From Bacteroidales bacterium UBA6445 (GTDB lineage Bacteria > Bacteroidota > Bacteroidia > Bacteroidales > UBA932): 64,000 nt of DNA. The stretch is from the NCBI GenBank assembly GCA_002439585.1, contig DJOF01000018.1, positions 83,415-147,414 of the forward strand, written 5' to 3'. The first letter of the stretch is position 1, and each line of letters opens with the position of its first letter. Position numbers and translations under genes: made by a program. The notes beneath the pieces were generated by a model. It had not been told where the DNA came from. It did no database searches and was given only the letters and a program-made list of their open reading frames with translations. Shown piece after piece: positions 9,538 to 18,167 of this stretch.

Positions 9538-11076
9538 ATGCCCGAGCAGAGAAAGACTTCCGCAAGGAACGCGGAGAAGAAGGTTGAGCTCGACGTCATC
9601 AGTGCGGAAATGGGCAACAAGCCTCCTCAGGCAGTAGATGTCGAGGAGGCTGTTCTTGGTGCCCTGCTGATAGAGCCAGCATGTGTAGACGAGGCAATGG
9701 AAGAGCTCTCGCCGAGTTGTTTCTATGATCCACGGCACAGGATGATCTTCGAAGCTATGGTATCGCTTGTCAACGAGCAGGTGGCCATAGACTTGCTGTC
9801 TGTATCTCAGAAACTTCAGGCTCAGAAGCATCTTGCCGATATAGGAGGCTCAGTGACTCTGGCTGCATTATCGCAGAAGATCGGAGCAGCCGCCCATGTC
9901 GAATATTATATCAAGGTCCTCAAGCAGAAATGCATACAGAGAGATCTGATTACTGCATCGTATGACATACTGAAGATGTCATATGATGACTCTCAGAATG
10001 TAGAGGAGTTGATAGACGAGTCCCAGTCCAAGATTTTCGGCGCCATCCAGAACAATATCAAGAAAGATGTGCAGGATGTCGGTTCTGTCATCAAGGTGGC
10101 GATGGATGAAATCGAGGAGATGCAGGGGCAGTCAGGTATCAGCGGAGTGCCATCCGGCTATATCTCCCTTGACAAATATACTCTCGGTTGGCAGAAGTCA
10201 AATCTTATAATTCTTGGTGCAAGACCTTCTGTAGGAAAAACAGCTTTCGCGCTGAATATTATCCGCAATGCCGCTGTTGATCACAATATGCCGGTAGCCA
10301 TTTTCTCTCTTGAGATGGCTGCCATAGAGTTGGTCAAGAGGCTTATGACTTCGGAGTCCGGCCTTGATGCTGACAAGATAAAGGGTGGCTCCAAACTCCA
10401 GCAGACAGATTGGGAGCAGCTTCATTTTAGTCTCAAACCTCTCTCAAAAGCGCCGATATATATTGATGATACACCGAGTATCAGTATAAACGAGTTCCGT
10501 ACAAAAGCCAAGCGTCTTGTGAAGTCCAAAGGCGTAAGGTTCATAGTCGTTGATTATCTACAGTTGATGCAGGGTCCGCCGGATCTCCGAGGAGGGATGA
10601 GAGAGCAGGAGGTTGCTGCCATATCCAGAAGCCTCAAGGCAACGGCAAAGGAACTTGAGATCCCAATCATGGCTTTGTCCCAGCTCTCCCGTAATGCAGT
10701 TCAGAGAGGCAATAGCAACAACAAACCCATGCTTAGTGACCTTCGTGAGTCCGGTTCCATCGAGCAGGACGCTGATATTGTCATGTTTGTGCACAGGCCT
10801 GATGCCGTTGGCCTTGGCGATACTGTAGAGGACAAGGAGTACACGGAGATCATTATTGCAAAGAACAGGAACGGACAGATAGGCACCATCCCGATGAGGT
10901 TCAAAGGCAGCCAGCTCCGTTTCGTAGAAGAATCCGATACGCTCTCGCCTACTTTCGAGTCAGCGATGAACAGTGATACGCCTTCTGGGGCAGACGATGC
11001 CTCTATACCGCCATATGGCAGTGACTCATACTCTTCGTATGGTGGAGGTGACTTCGACCAGAATCCTTTTGAATAA
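9538..11076 (+). CDS. dnaB: Replicative DNA helicase DnaB
   Basis: This 512-aa hexameric helicase unwinds DNA at the replication fork. The N-terminal DnaG-interacting domain is at about residues 30-135 (PPQAVDVEEAVLGALL). The RecA-like motor is at about 200-460. The motor has Walker A GARPSVGKTAF, a Walker B-like VVDYLQLM, the LSQLSR motif and SDLRESGSIEQDAD. The tail after about 465 is Ser/Gly/Asp-rich and unstructured-looking. No intein is present. The last base of its stop is shared with the ATG of the DUF3108 gene. Confidence 0.97.
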   Translation: MPEQRKTSARNAEKKVELDVISAEMGNKPPQAVDVEEAVLGALLIEPACVDEAMEELSPSCFYDPRHRMIFEAMVSLVNEQVAIDLLSVSQKLQAQKHLADIGGSVTLAALSQKIGAAAHVEYYIKVLKQKCIQRDLITASYDILKMSYDDSQNVEELIDESQSKIFGAIQNNIKKDVQDVGSVIKVAMDEIEEMQGQSGISGVPSGYISLDKYTLGWQKSNLIILGARPSVGKTAFALNIIRNAAVDHNMPVAIFSLEMAAIELVKRLMTSESGLDADKIKGGSKLQQTDWEQLHFSLKPLSKAPIYIDDTPSISINEFRTKAKRLVKSKGVRFIVVDYLQLMQGPPDLRGGMREQEVAAISRSLKATAKELEIPIMALSQLSRNAVQRGNSNNKPMLSDLRESGSIEQDADIVMFVHRPDAVGLGDTVEDKEYTEIIIAKNRNGQIGTIPMRFKGSQLRFVEESDTLSPTFESAMNSDTPSGADDASIPPYGSDSYSSYGGGDFDQNPFE

Positions 11077-11945
11077 TGATGAAGCGGTCGGCCTATATCA
11101 CAATATTTCTGATGCTTGTCTGCGCATTCGTGTCAGTATATGCAGTAGCTCCCCTCAAAGGGCCAAACTGTATACCCGTAAGCAGTCTTGCGGAAGAGGA
11201 TCTTGCTTTCAAGAATGGCGAGCACATTGACTATGTCCTTCATTACAAATGGGGTGCGATCAATACTGATGTCGGTACGGCTACAATTGACCTTGATACA
11301 GCCTTTGTCGATGGCATGGAACTCTTCCATTGCCGTATTGCAGGCAAGACAGCCAAGTTCTATGACCTTTTCTTTAAAGTAAGGGAGGATTTCCAGTCGT
11401 GGTTTACGCGAGACGGACTCGTACCAATACGATTCGAGCGTTCTTCCCGAGAAGGTAGGTATTACTCTGTCAACAAGTACAGTTACAAATGGCCTTCTGA
11501 CAGGAAGCCCTATATAGCGGCCGAGGTAGAGACATCTCACAAGGGGAATATAAGCTGTGAATTGACTCTTGACGGTTGTACTTACGATCTTCCTGCACTT
11601 TATTTCATGGCAAGAAATATCAATTTCAACAGGGTTCGTCCGAATATAAAATATCCCATGACCTTTGTCGTGGACAACAGTGTCAACAATGTCTATTTCA
11701 TATGGCTCGGTAGAGAGAATAAGTATGTAAGCGGAGTAGGCAAGGTAAGGACGATGAAATTTGCTGCAAAGCTTCTTGCAGGAGATGTCTTTGCCTCGGG
11801 GGCTGATATGAATATATGGATTACCGAGGATAAGAATAGGATACCTCTGTGCTTTGAGGCTCCTCTGAGGTCTGGGGTGGTTACAGGTAGAATTACAGGT
11901 TGGAAAGGTCTGAAGTACGACTTTGATTCTATTATTACAGAGTAG
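11076..11945 (+). CDS. DUF3108 domain exported protein
   Basis: This 289-aa protein has an N-terminal signal peptide (hydrophobic stretch at residues 6-24, ending near VYAVA). A DUF3108 domain follows, with GEHIDYVLHYKWGAINTDVG near residue 48 and SWFTRDGLVPIRFERSSREG near 108. The family is periplasmic and its function is unknown. The overlap with dnaB and the 1-nt gap to rseC place it in the operon, but a functional link is not evident. Confidence 0.87.
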   Translation: MMKRSAYITIFLMLVCAFVSVYAVAPLKGPNCIPVSSLAEEDLAFKNGEHIDYVLHYKWGAINTDVGTATIDLDTAFVDGMELFHCRIAGKTAKFYDLFFKVREDFQSWFTRDGLVPIRFERSSREGRYYSVNKYSYKWPSDRKPYIAAEVETSHKGNISCELTLDGCTYDLPALYFMARNINFNRVRPNIKYPMTFVVDNSVNNVYFIWLGRENKYVSGVGKVRTMKFAAKLLAGDVFASGADMNIWITEDKNRIPLCFEAPLRSGVVTGRITGWKGLKYDFDSIITE

Positions 11946-11946
11946 T

Positions 11947-12378
11947 ATGGCAAAGGAAATCTCACATACAGGTGTTGTGACAAAGGTCACGGGCGACACG
12001 GTAAGCGTTGAGATAGTCTCCCGCTCAGCCTGCTCGTCCTGCCATGCAGCTGGTCTGTGCACTATGGCCGAGGCTGTGAAGAAGACAGTAGATGTGATGA
12101 CAAGCTTTGCTTCCGAATATAAGGTCGGGGACAAAGTGCGGGTGACGATGAGGCTTTCTATGGGGCTCAAGGCCACTGTTCTGGCGTATGTAGGATCACT
12201 CTTTTTCCTGCTTGCGGTAACCTTGTCTTTGTCTTTTGCTGGAGTTGGGGAACTTTGGTCCGGTCTGGCAGGATGTGCCTCGGTGGTGTTGTATTATATC
12301 GTATTGTATATTTTCAGGGGAAGAATCGAACGCGATTATTCTTTCAGTATAGTTAAAGACAACAATCTCAATTCATAA
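11947..12378 (+). CDS. RseC/SoxR-reducing family membrane protein
   Basis: This 143-aa protein has an N-terminal domain containing a CSSCHAAGLC cysteine cluster at about residues 28-37. Two membrane helices lie at about 75-120. The start MAKEISHTG directly after the DUF3108 stop is preferred to the upstream in-frame ATG at 11923, which lies inside that gene. RseC proteins in Bacteroidota and Proteobacteria are encoded with Rnf, and in E. coli the Rsx/RseC set keeps SoxR reduced. Here it is two bases upstream of rnfB, so it is most likely an Rnf-associated redox accessory. Confidence 0.88.
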   Translation: MAKEISHTGVVTKVTGDTVSVEIVSRSACSSCHAAGLCTMAEAVKKTVDVMTSFASEYKVGDKVRVTMRLSMGLKATVLAYVGSLFFLLAVTLSLSFAGVGELWSGLAGCASVVLYYIVLYIFRGRIERDYSFSIVKDNNLNS

Positions 12379-12379
12379 A

Positions 12380-13420
12380 ATGATGTTATCGACGATTATT
12401 TGGACAATTGTGACCATCGTTCTTCTTGGTGCGATTCTGTCGGTAGTCCTTTACTTTGTTGCTGAAAAGTTCAAGGTAGTGGAGGATCCTAGAATCGATG
12501 AGGTAGAGAAGGTCATGCCTGGAGCCAATTGTGGTGGCTGCGGATTTGCCGGATGCCGTGCGTTTGCAGAAGCTGCTGTCAAGGCTTCCAATCTGGACAA
12601 AATTTACTGTCCGGTCGGAGGCAATGCTGTGATGCAGAAGGTTGCTGCAATCCTCGGCTATGAAATCAAGGAGAAGGCACCTATGGTAGCTGTCGTAAGG
12701 TGCAACGGAACCTGTGCCAATAGGCCTCGTATCAATGACTACGACGGTTATGCCTCGTGTAAGGTCAAGGCTGCTCTATATGCCGGAGACACTGGCTGTT
12801 CTTTCGGCTGTCTCGGCTGCGGGGACTGTGAGAGAGCATGTACATTCGATGCTCTACATCTCAATCAAGAGACCGGGCTTCCGGAGGTGGACGAGTCCAA
12901 GTGCGTTGCCTGCGGTGCATGTACAAAGGCTTGCCCCAAGCAGATAATTGAGCTGCGGAACAAAGGTCCTCGTGGTATGAGGGTATATGTCTCATGTGTC
13001 AACAAGGACAAAGGCGCTGTTGCCCGAAAAGCCTGCAAGGCTGCCTGCATAGGTTGCGGACTGTGTGCCAAGACCTGTCCTTTCGGTGCCATAACCGTTG
13101 AGAGCAATGTGGCATATATTGACTATACAAAATGCAAGGCCTGTCGGAAATGTGTTGTCGTTTGTCCTACAGGTGCCATTCATGATGTCAATTTCCCGAA
13201 GCCTGTAGACAGGACCAAGAAACCTACCCCTGCAGCCGGTCCCGCTAAGTCCACTGCACCTGCGGCAAAGCCGGTAGCATCGACTCCTGTCGGCACGACT
13301 ACCGCTACCGTTACGACTACTACGACTACGGCTACCGTTACGACTACTACGACTACGGCTACCGTTACCACTACAGCACCGGATGCAAAGGAGAATCTTC
13401 TAAGCAACAAGGAGGATTAA
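12380..13420 (+). CDS. rnfB: Rnf complex subunit B (Fe-S electron entry subunit)
   Basis: This 346-aa protein has an N-terminal membrane helix (residues 5-27). A 4Fe-4S cluster motif CGGCGFAGC follows near 51, then several CxxCxxC ferredoxin motifs at about 135-260. It accepts electrons from reduced ferredoxin and passes them into the Rnf complex, which couples ferredoxin oxidation with NAD+ reduction to Na+ or H+ export. The C-terminal 70 residues are unusual: Pro/Ala-rich, then a Thr/Val tract encoded by a 27-bp DNA repeat. It overlaps no gene; an AAGGAGG site lies before rnfC. Confidence 0.95.
   Translation: MMLSTIIWTIVTIVLLGAILSVVLYFVAEKFKVVEDPRIDEVEKVMPGANCGGCGFAGCRAFAEAAVKASNLDKIYCPVGGNAVMQKVAAILGYEIKEKAPMVAVVRCNGTCANRPRINDYDGYASCKVKAALYAGDTGCSFGCLGCGDCERACTFDALHLNQETGLPEVDESKCVACGACTKACPKQIIELRNKGPRGMRVYVSCVNKDKGAVARKACKAACIGCGLCAKTCPFGAITVESNVAYIDYTKCKACRKCVVVCPTGAIHDVNFPKPVDRTKKPTPAAGPAKSTAPAAKPVASTPVGTTTATVTTTTTTATVTTTTTTATVTTTAPDAKENLLSNKED
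13304..13368. repeat. 27-bp tandem repeat inside rnfB
   Basis: Two identical 27-bp copies (13304-13330 and 13331-13357) are followed by a partial third. They encode the repeated Thr-Ala-Thr-Val-Thr tract near the RnfB C-terminus. Because 27 is a multiple of three, copy-number change would keep the reading frame. Confidence 0.9.
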
Positions 13421-13421
13421 T

Positions 13422-14816
13422 ATGAAAAGAACATTTTCAATCGGCGGAGTTCATCCGTCTGACAACAAGATATCAAGAGGTTGCGCATTGGAGACCCTTC
13501 CAGTGCCTGCTACCGTGTATATCCCTGTAGCACAGCATATAGGCGCTCCAGCGAAGCCTATAGTAGCTGTCGGTGACAAGGTCAAGACCGGTCAGCCAAT
13601 AGCAGAACCGGGCGGCTTTGTCTCTGCATATATACATTCGTCCGTATCAGGAACAGTAAAGTCCATCGCCCCGAGAAAGGATCTTGCAGGCAATTGGCAG
13701 ACTTGTATAGAGATCCAGGTAGAGGGAGATGAGTGGGCCGAGGGCATAGACCTTAGCACCGATATCGTGGCAGACTTTACCGATGACAACAAGGCAATAC
13801 TCGACAAGATAAAGCTTGCAGGAGTAGTAGGACTCGGCGGTGCGACATTCCCCACACATGTGAAGCTTACTCCTCCTCCAGGCAAGAAATGTGAGATGCT
13901 TATCATCAACGGATGCGAGTGCGAGCCTTATCTTACGTCCGATTTCCGCACACTTCTTGAGAAAGGCGATCAAGTGATAATCGGTACTGCAATCATCAAG
14001 CAAGTGCTCGGAGTCGACAAGGCTACAATCGCCATAGAAGACAACAAGCAAGAAGCAATCGACCATATAGGCAGCCTGCTTGAGAAATACAAGGGTATTT
14101 CCCCGAAGTTCTCTGGTATCAGTGTCATGAGTCTGATGAAGAAATATCCGGAGGGCGGTGAGAAGCAACTGATAGATGCCGTGATGCATCGTCAAGTGCC
14201 GTCAGGTGCGATCCCTATCGATGTAGGAGCAGTTGTGCAGAACGCATGCACCGCGCTTGCAGTATATGAGGCAGTTCAGAAGAATAAGCCTCTTATTGAG
14301 AACTCTGTTACAATCACCGGGAACTGCCTTCCTGCAGACAGACAGCACAATTTCATCATAAGAGTCGGCACCCCAATCTCCTATATTATCGACAAGATAG
14401 GAGGTGTTCCTGATGCCGCTGCCAAGATCATAAGCGGTGGCCCGATGATGGGAAAGGCTATTGCTAATGTTGAGGCTGTCACCATGAAAGGAACTTCGGC
14501 TCTACTTTTCCTTACGGAAGCACAGACCAAGAGAGAACCCGAGACCAACTGTATCAAGTGTGGCAAATGCGCAGAAGCCTGTCCTATGGGACTTGAGCCT
14601 TTCTTGCTGAGGAAGCTTGCCCTTCATGATATGACAGAAGATTTGGAAGACAATGCAGTTCAGGACTGTATAGAATGCGGATGTTGTCTGTACTCCTGCC
14701 CTGCACACATACCGCTTCTTGACATCATACGAATAGCCAAGGGCAATGTGATGGGCATAATCAAGGCTCGTGCAGCAGCGGCAAAAGCAGCCGCAGCAGC
14801 TTCGGCCAACAAGTAG
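13422..14816 (+). CDS. rnfC: Rnf complex subunit C (NADH-binding, Fe-S)
   Basis: This 464-aa protein has an N-terminal RnfC domain (GGVHPSDNKISRG), a Nuo51-like FMN/NADH-binding core with GLGGATFPTHVKL and NGCECEPYLTSD, and a SLBB region. Two 4Fe-4S motifs follow near residues 368 and 408 (CIKCGKCAEACP and CIECGCCLYSCP). It is the peripheral subunit where NAD+ is reduced. The C-terminus is a short Ala/Lys-rich tail without the long repeats seen in E. coli RsxC. The ATG lies just behind an AAGGAGG ribosome-binding site in rnfB. Confidence 0.96.
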   Translation: MKRTFSIGGVHPSDNKISRGCALETLPVPATVYIPVAQHIGAPAKPIVAVGDKVKTGQPIAEPGGFVSAYIHSSVSGTVKSIAPRKDLAGNWQTCIEIQVEGDEWAEGIDLSTDIVADFTDDNKAILDKIKLAGVVGLGGATFPTHVKLTPPPGKKCEMLIINGCECEPYLTSDFRTLLEKGDQVIIGTAIIKQVLGVDKATIAIEDNKQEAIDHIGSLLEKYKGISPKFSGISVMSLMKKYPEGGEKQLIDAVMHRQVPSGAIPIDVGAVVQNACTALAVYEAVQKNKPLIENSVTITGNCLPADRQHNFIIRVGTPISYIIDKIGGVPDAAAKIISGGPMMGKAIANVEAVTMKGTSALLFLTEAQTKREPETNCIKCGKCAEACPMGLEPFLLRKLALHDMTEDLEDNAVQDCIECGCCLYSCPAHIPLLDIIRIAKGNVMGIIKARAAAAKAAAAASANK

Positions 14817-14838
14817 AATCATCAAAACGGAGAGATAA

Positions 14839-15822
14839 ATGAATAATCTTTTGGTTTCACCCTCACCCCATATACACGCGCCCATATCAACGAGGTCGCT
14901 TATGAGGGATGTAGTAATATCGCTTCTGCCGGCAGTAGTCGTATCGGCCGTGTTCTATGGCATAAGCGAGATAATAGTCCTTTCGGTGAGTGTGATCACA
15001 TGCATATTGTGTGAGTATCTTATTGAGAGGTTTCTTATGCGCAGTCGCTCCACGATAGGAGACTGGTCTGCTGCAGTGACGGGTATAATACTCGCCCTCA
15101 ATCTTCCCTATACTACTCCCTGGTGGGTAGTCATGATAGGTGCCATATTCTCTATAGGTGTCGTCAAGATGACATTCGGCGGTGTAGGACAGAATATCTT
15201 CAATCCAGCAATGGCCGGTCGTGTCTTCCTGCTTGTCTCTTTCCCGACAGTGATGACTAACTGGGAAATCCCCGGAGGGCTCTTCGGACTTGACGCAGTG
15301 TCAGGAGCCACTCCTCTCGGCCTTGTCAAAGAAGGCCTTATGGCAGGCAAGAGTGTGCCTCAGATAATGTCTGAAAGCGGACTTTCATACGGGCAGATGC
15401 TGTTCTCCAATGTAGGAGGTTCCGCTGGAGAGTTGTCCGCCTTGGCTCTGCTTGCCGGCTTCGTATACCTGCTTGCTCGCAAAGTCATCAGACCGCATAT
15501 CACCTTGTCTATATGGATAACCGTTGCAGTGGTCTCCACAATTTTCTGGCTGGCCAACCCTGACCGTTTCTCTGACCCTGTCTTTAACCTGCTTACAGGC
15601 GGTATGATCCTCGGTTCGTGCTATATGGCTACAGACTATGCTACCTCGCCAATGTCTGTAAAGGGGGGCATTATTTTCGGTATCGGTATCGGTTTCATTA
15701 CTATGATGATACGTTATTTCGGATCATATCCAGAGGGAATGTCGTTCGCTATCCTTATAATGAACGCAACTGTTCCGCTTATCAACATGAAGTTCCATCA
15801 GAAGAAATACGGGAGGGCATAA
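14839..15822 (+). CDS. rnfD: Rnf complex subunit D (membrane flavin subunit)
   Basis: This 327-aa integral membrane protein has about nine hydrophobic segments. The motif SGATPLGLVK near residue 156 holds the threonine to which FMN is covalently attached in RnfD/NqrB. It forms part of the ion-translocating core with RnfA and RnfE. A GGAGA site precedes the ATG, and rnfG starts one base after its stop. Confidence 0.96.
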   Translation: MNNLLVSPSPHIHAPISTRSLMRDVVISLLPAVVVSAVFYGISEIIVLSVSVITCILCEYLIERFLMRSRSTIGDWSAAVTGIILALNLPYTTPWWVVMIGAIFSIGVVKMTFGGVGQNIFNPAMAGRVFLLVSFPTVMTNWEIPGGLFGLDAVSGATPLGLVKEGLMAGKSVPQIMSESGLSYGQMLFSNVGGSAGELSALALLAGFVYLLARKVIRPHITLSIWITVAVVSTIFWLANPDRFSDPVFNLLTGGMILGSCYMATDYATSPMSVKGGIIFGIGIGFITMMIRYFGSYPEGMSFAILIMNATVPLINMKFHQKKYGRA

Positions 15823-15823
15823 T

Positions 15824-16396
15824 ATGGCAGTCACATCAAATCTCAAAAACATGGTAATCTGCCTTGTGTCGACTTGTTTCGTATGTTCGGCTCTTCTTGG
15901 AGGTGTCTATGCTCTGACAAAAGAGCCTATCGCACAGGCAGATAAGGCAACCCTTAAGGCCTCTATCTCTAAAGTTCTGCCCGAAGGAGGAGTGTTGTCC
16001 GAATCCAAGCCTGTAAAGGTCGGTGGACAGGATTCTGAATATTACGTGCAGACCAAGGACGGAAGCGTTCAGGCCTATGCTATTAAGTCCACAGCCATAG
16101 GTTTCGGTGGACCGCTTGTCATGATGGTAGGCCTTCTTCCTGACGGTACCGTATACAATACTTCGGTAATGTCTCACAGCGAGACTCCAGGACTTGGAGC
16201 AAAGTGCACGACAGACGAGAAATTCATGTCCCAGTTCAAAGGTTTCGATCCTAAGGCCAAGAAACTCACAGTAAAGAAGGATGGAGGAGACGTGGATGCC
16301 ATCACAGCTTCCACGATTACCTCGAGGGCATACGTTCTTGCAATACAGAACTCTGTGAATGCCCTGAATGAGATACAGAAAGAAGGAGGAAAATAA
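15824..16396 (+). CDS. rnfG: Rnf complex subunit G (FMN-binding)
   Basis: This 190-aa protein has one N-terminal membrane helix (about residues 8-28) and an FMN-binding domain on the outer face. The flavinylation site reads ITASTITS near residue 165, where many RnfG proteins have SGATITS. The acceptor threonine is kept. It carries electrons between Rnf flavins. The gene lies between rnfD and rnfE with one-base gaps. Confidence 0.95.
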   Translation: MAVTSNLKNMVICLVSTCFVCSALLGGVYALTKEPIAQADKATLKASISKVLPEGGVLSESKPVKVGGQDSEYYVQTKDGSVQAYAIKSTAIGFGGPLVMMVGLLPDGTVYNTSVMSHSETPGLGAKCTTDEKFMSQFKGFDPKAKKLTVKKDGGDVDAITASTITSRAYVLAIQNSVNALNEIQKEGGK

Positions 16397-16397
16397 A

Positions 16398-16979
16398 ATG
16401 GATAAATTAAAGCTCATTACCAACGGACTTGTCAAGGACAATCCTACATTTGTCCTTCTTCTTGGAATGTGTCCTACCCTGGCCACTACCACGTCCGCAA
16501 TCAACGGACTCAGCATGGGACTTGCGACCCTGTTCGTTCTCGTGCTCTCCAATATGGCAATCTCAGCCATTGCACCTGTTGTGCCTGATAAGGTACATAT
16601 ACCTGTCTATATTGTAGTCATAGCTACCTTCGTGACGATCCTTCAGTTCCTCATGCAGGCATTTACTCCTGCAATGTACGCGACATTGGGTCTTTTCATT
16701 CCCCTTATCGTCGTGAACTGTATCGTACTTGGGCGTGCAGAAGCATTTGCCAATAAAAACGGTGTCGTTGCTTCAGCCATGGACGGTGTCGGTATCGGAC
16801 TTGGCTTTACCTGCTCGCTGACAGTCATAGGACTTGTTCGTGAGATTCTCGGCAGCGGTTCGGCTTTCGGGTTCAAGTTTATGCAGGGAGATGGTATGCT
16901 CGCCTTTGTCATGGCTCCTGGCGCATTCCTTGTCTTGGGCTATCTTATGGTTCTGTTCAATAAATTCATTAAGAAATAA
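16398..16979 (+). CDS. rnfE: Rnf complex subunit E
   Basis: This 193-aa protein has six hydrophobic segments and is paralogous to RnfA. It has the ENPTF-like start region (VKDNPTFVLLLGMCPTLA) and the GVGIGLGFTCSL region typical of RnfE/NqrD. The start at 16398 is chosen because the upstream ATG lies inside rnfG, and because an AAGGAGG site at 16384-16390 sits at the right distance. Together with RnfA it forms the membrane core with the Fe-S site between the two halves. Confidence 0.95.
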   Translation: MDKLKLITNGLVKDNPTFVLLLGMCPTLATTTSAINGLSMGLATLFVLVLSNMAISAIAPVVPDKVHIPVYIVVIATFVTILQFLMQAFTPAMYATLGLFIPLIVVNCIVLGRAEAFANKNGVVASAMDGVGIGLGFTCSLTVIGLVREILGSGSAFGFKFMQGDGMLAFVMAPGAFLVLGYLMVLFNKFIKK

Positions 16980-16991
16980 GGAGGAGACGTT

Positions 16992-17591
16992 ATGGAAATT
17001 TTCCTTATCATCATATCGGCGATCTTTGTCAACAATATAGTACTCGCACAGTTCCTCGGTATCTGTCCATTCCTCGGCGTATCCAATAAGCTTTCTACAG
17101 CGACCGGAATGTCGGCAGCGGTATGCTTTGTCATTACTCTTGCCACTCTTGTCACTTACCTGCTCAACAACTACGCCCTCGTTCCGCTGAAGCTTGAGTT
17201 CCTGCAGACAATATCGTTTATCCTTGTCATTGCAGCCCTTGTGCAGATGGTGGAGATCGTTCTTAAGAAGGTGAGTCCGTCTATGTATCAGGCTCTCGGA
17301 ATCTATCTTCCTTTGATTACCACCAACTGTACCGTGCTCGGAGTAGCTATTACAGTGGTTACCAAAGAATTTACTTTTGGGCTTCCGGCTCATATGCTCA
17401 ATCTCTGGGAGGCACTCGTGTATGCTTTCGCCACATCTGTGGGCTATGGCCTTGCAATGATGCTCTTTGCTGGGATGAGAGAACAGCTGAACCTCAGCTC
17501 AGTTCCCAAAGCTTTCAGGGGAGTGCCTATTGCACTTGTTACTGCCAGCATCCTTGCTATGGCGTTCATGGGATTCTCGGGAATGGTATAG
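16992..17591 (+). CDS. rnfA: Rnf complex subunit A
   Basis: This 199-aa membrane protein has six helices and the family motifs VNNIVLAQFLGICPFLGVS near residue 14 and ITTNCTVLGVA near 105. It pairs with RnfE. It is the last gene of the rnf set, giving the order B-C-D-G-E-A; a GGAGGAGA site precedes the ATG. The following outer-membrane gene starts 37 nt downstream. Confidence 0.96.
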   Translation: MEIFLIIISAIFVNNIVLAQFLGICPFLGVSNKLSTATGMSAAVCFVITLATLVTYLLNNYALVPLKLEFLQTISFILVIAALVQMVEIVLKKVSPSMYQALGIYLPLITTNCTVLGVAITVVTKEFTFGLPAHMLNLWEALVYAFATSVGYGLAMMLFAGMREQLNLSSVPKAFRGVPIALVTASILAMAFMGFSGMV

Positions 17592-17628
17592 CTTATGCAG
17601 TTATAGTTTAACACTAAAAATAAAAAAA

Positions 17629-18096
17629 ATGAAGAAAATCATCCTTGTATTGGCAGCGGCACTTTGCTTCATGTCTGTGTCCAATGCTCAGCCAAAGTCT
17701 ATCGGAGCTCGTCTCGGTTACGGATTGGTAGCCAGTTATGAGCATTATATCGGAGAGCCCAATTTCCTTGAGGTAAATGCAGGATTTTGGAATGTGGGTA
17801 TCAATTTCACCGGCACATATAATTTCGTATTTGCTCAGCCGGATTGGACAACGAAGGGACAATGGTCCTGGTATGCCGGCCCTGGAATATCTCTTGGTAC
17901 AGCTCATTTCAAGGGTGATGACGGCAACTTCTTCTTCGGCTTGCTTGGTCAAGTAGGACTCGAATACAGGTTTTGGTTTCCGCTTGAACTTTCGGCTGAC
18001 TTGAGGCCTACTGTAGGTATCTGCGACGGGAAATTCTATAACTCCGGACTATTCCTCGGATTCCTGCCCGCAATCAGCGTCCGCTACTCGTTCTGA
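17629..18096 (+). CDS. Small outer-membrane beta-barrel-like protein
   Basis: This 155-aa protein has a clear signal peptide (MKKIILVLAAALCFMSVSNAQ). Alternating hydrophobic and polar strands rich in Tyr, Phe, Trp and Gly follow, and it ends in VRYSF, a typical C-terminal aromatic of outer-membrane barrels. The ATG at 17629 was chosen over the in-frame start inside rnfA because it begins the signal peptide. The specific function is unknown. It may be read through from the rnf operon; a terminator follows. Confidence 0.75.
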   Translation: MKKIILVLAAALCFMSVSNAQPKSIGARLGYGLVASYEHYIGEPNFLEVNAGFWNVGINFTGTYNFVFAQPDWTTKGQWSWYAGPGISLGTAHFKGDDGNFFFGLLGQVGLEYRFWFPLELSADLRPTVGICDGKFYNSGLFLGFLPAISVRYSF

Positions 18097-18118
18097 TACT
18101 CTTTTTAAAGTAAATTCA

Positions 18119-18161
18119 TTTCCGTCCTTCGATTCTCTCTATGAGTTTTGGAGGACGGAAA
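18119..18161. terminator. Bidirectional stem-loop between convergent genes
   Basis: TTTCCGTCCT at 18119-18128 pairs with AGGACGGAAA at 18152-18161 across a 23-nt loop. It sits between the 3' ends of the outer-membrane gene (plus) and the M23-LysM gene (minus). The long loop makes it less certain than a classic terminator. Confidence 0.5.
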
Positions 18162-18167
18162 AGTTTA

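Noticed and set aside
13180..13410. Minus-strand 76-aa valine-rich ORF
   Set aside because: It is the antisense shadow of the RnfB threonine repeat; the composition follows directly from the 27-bp repeat.
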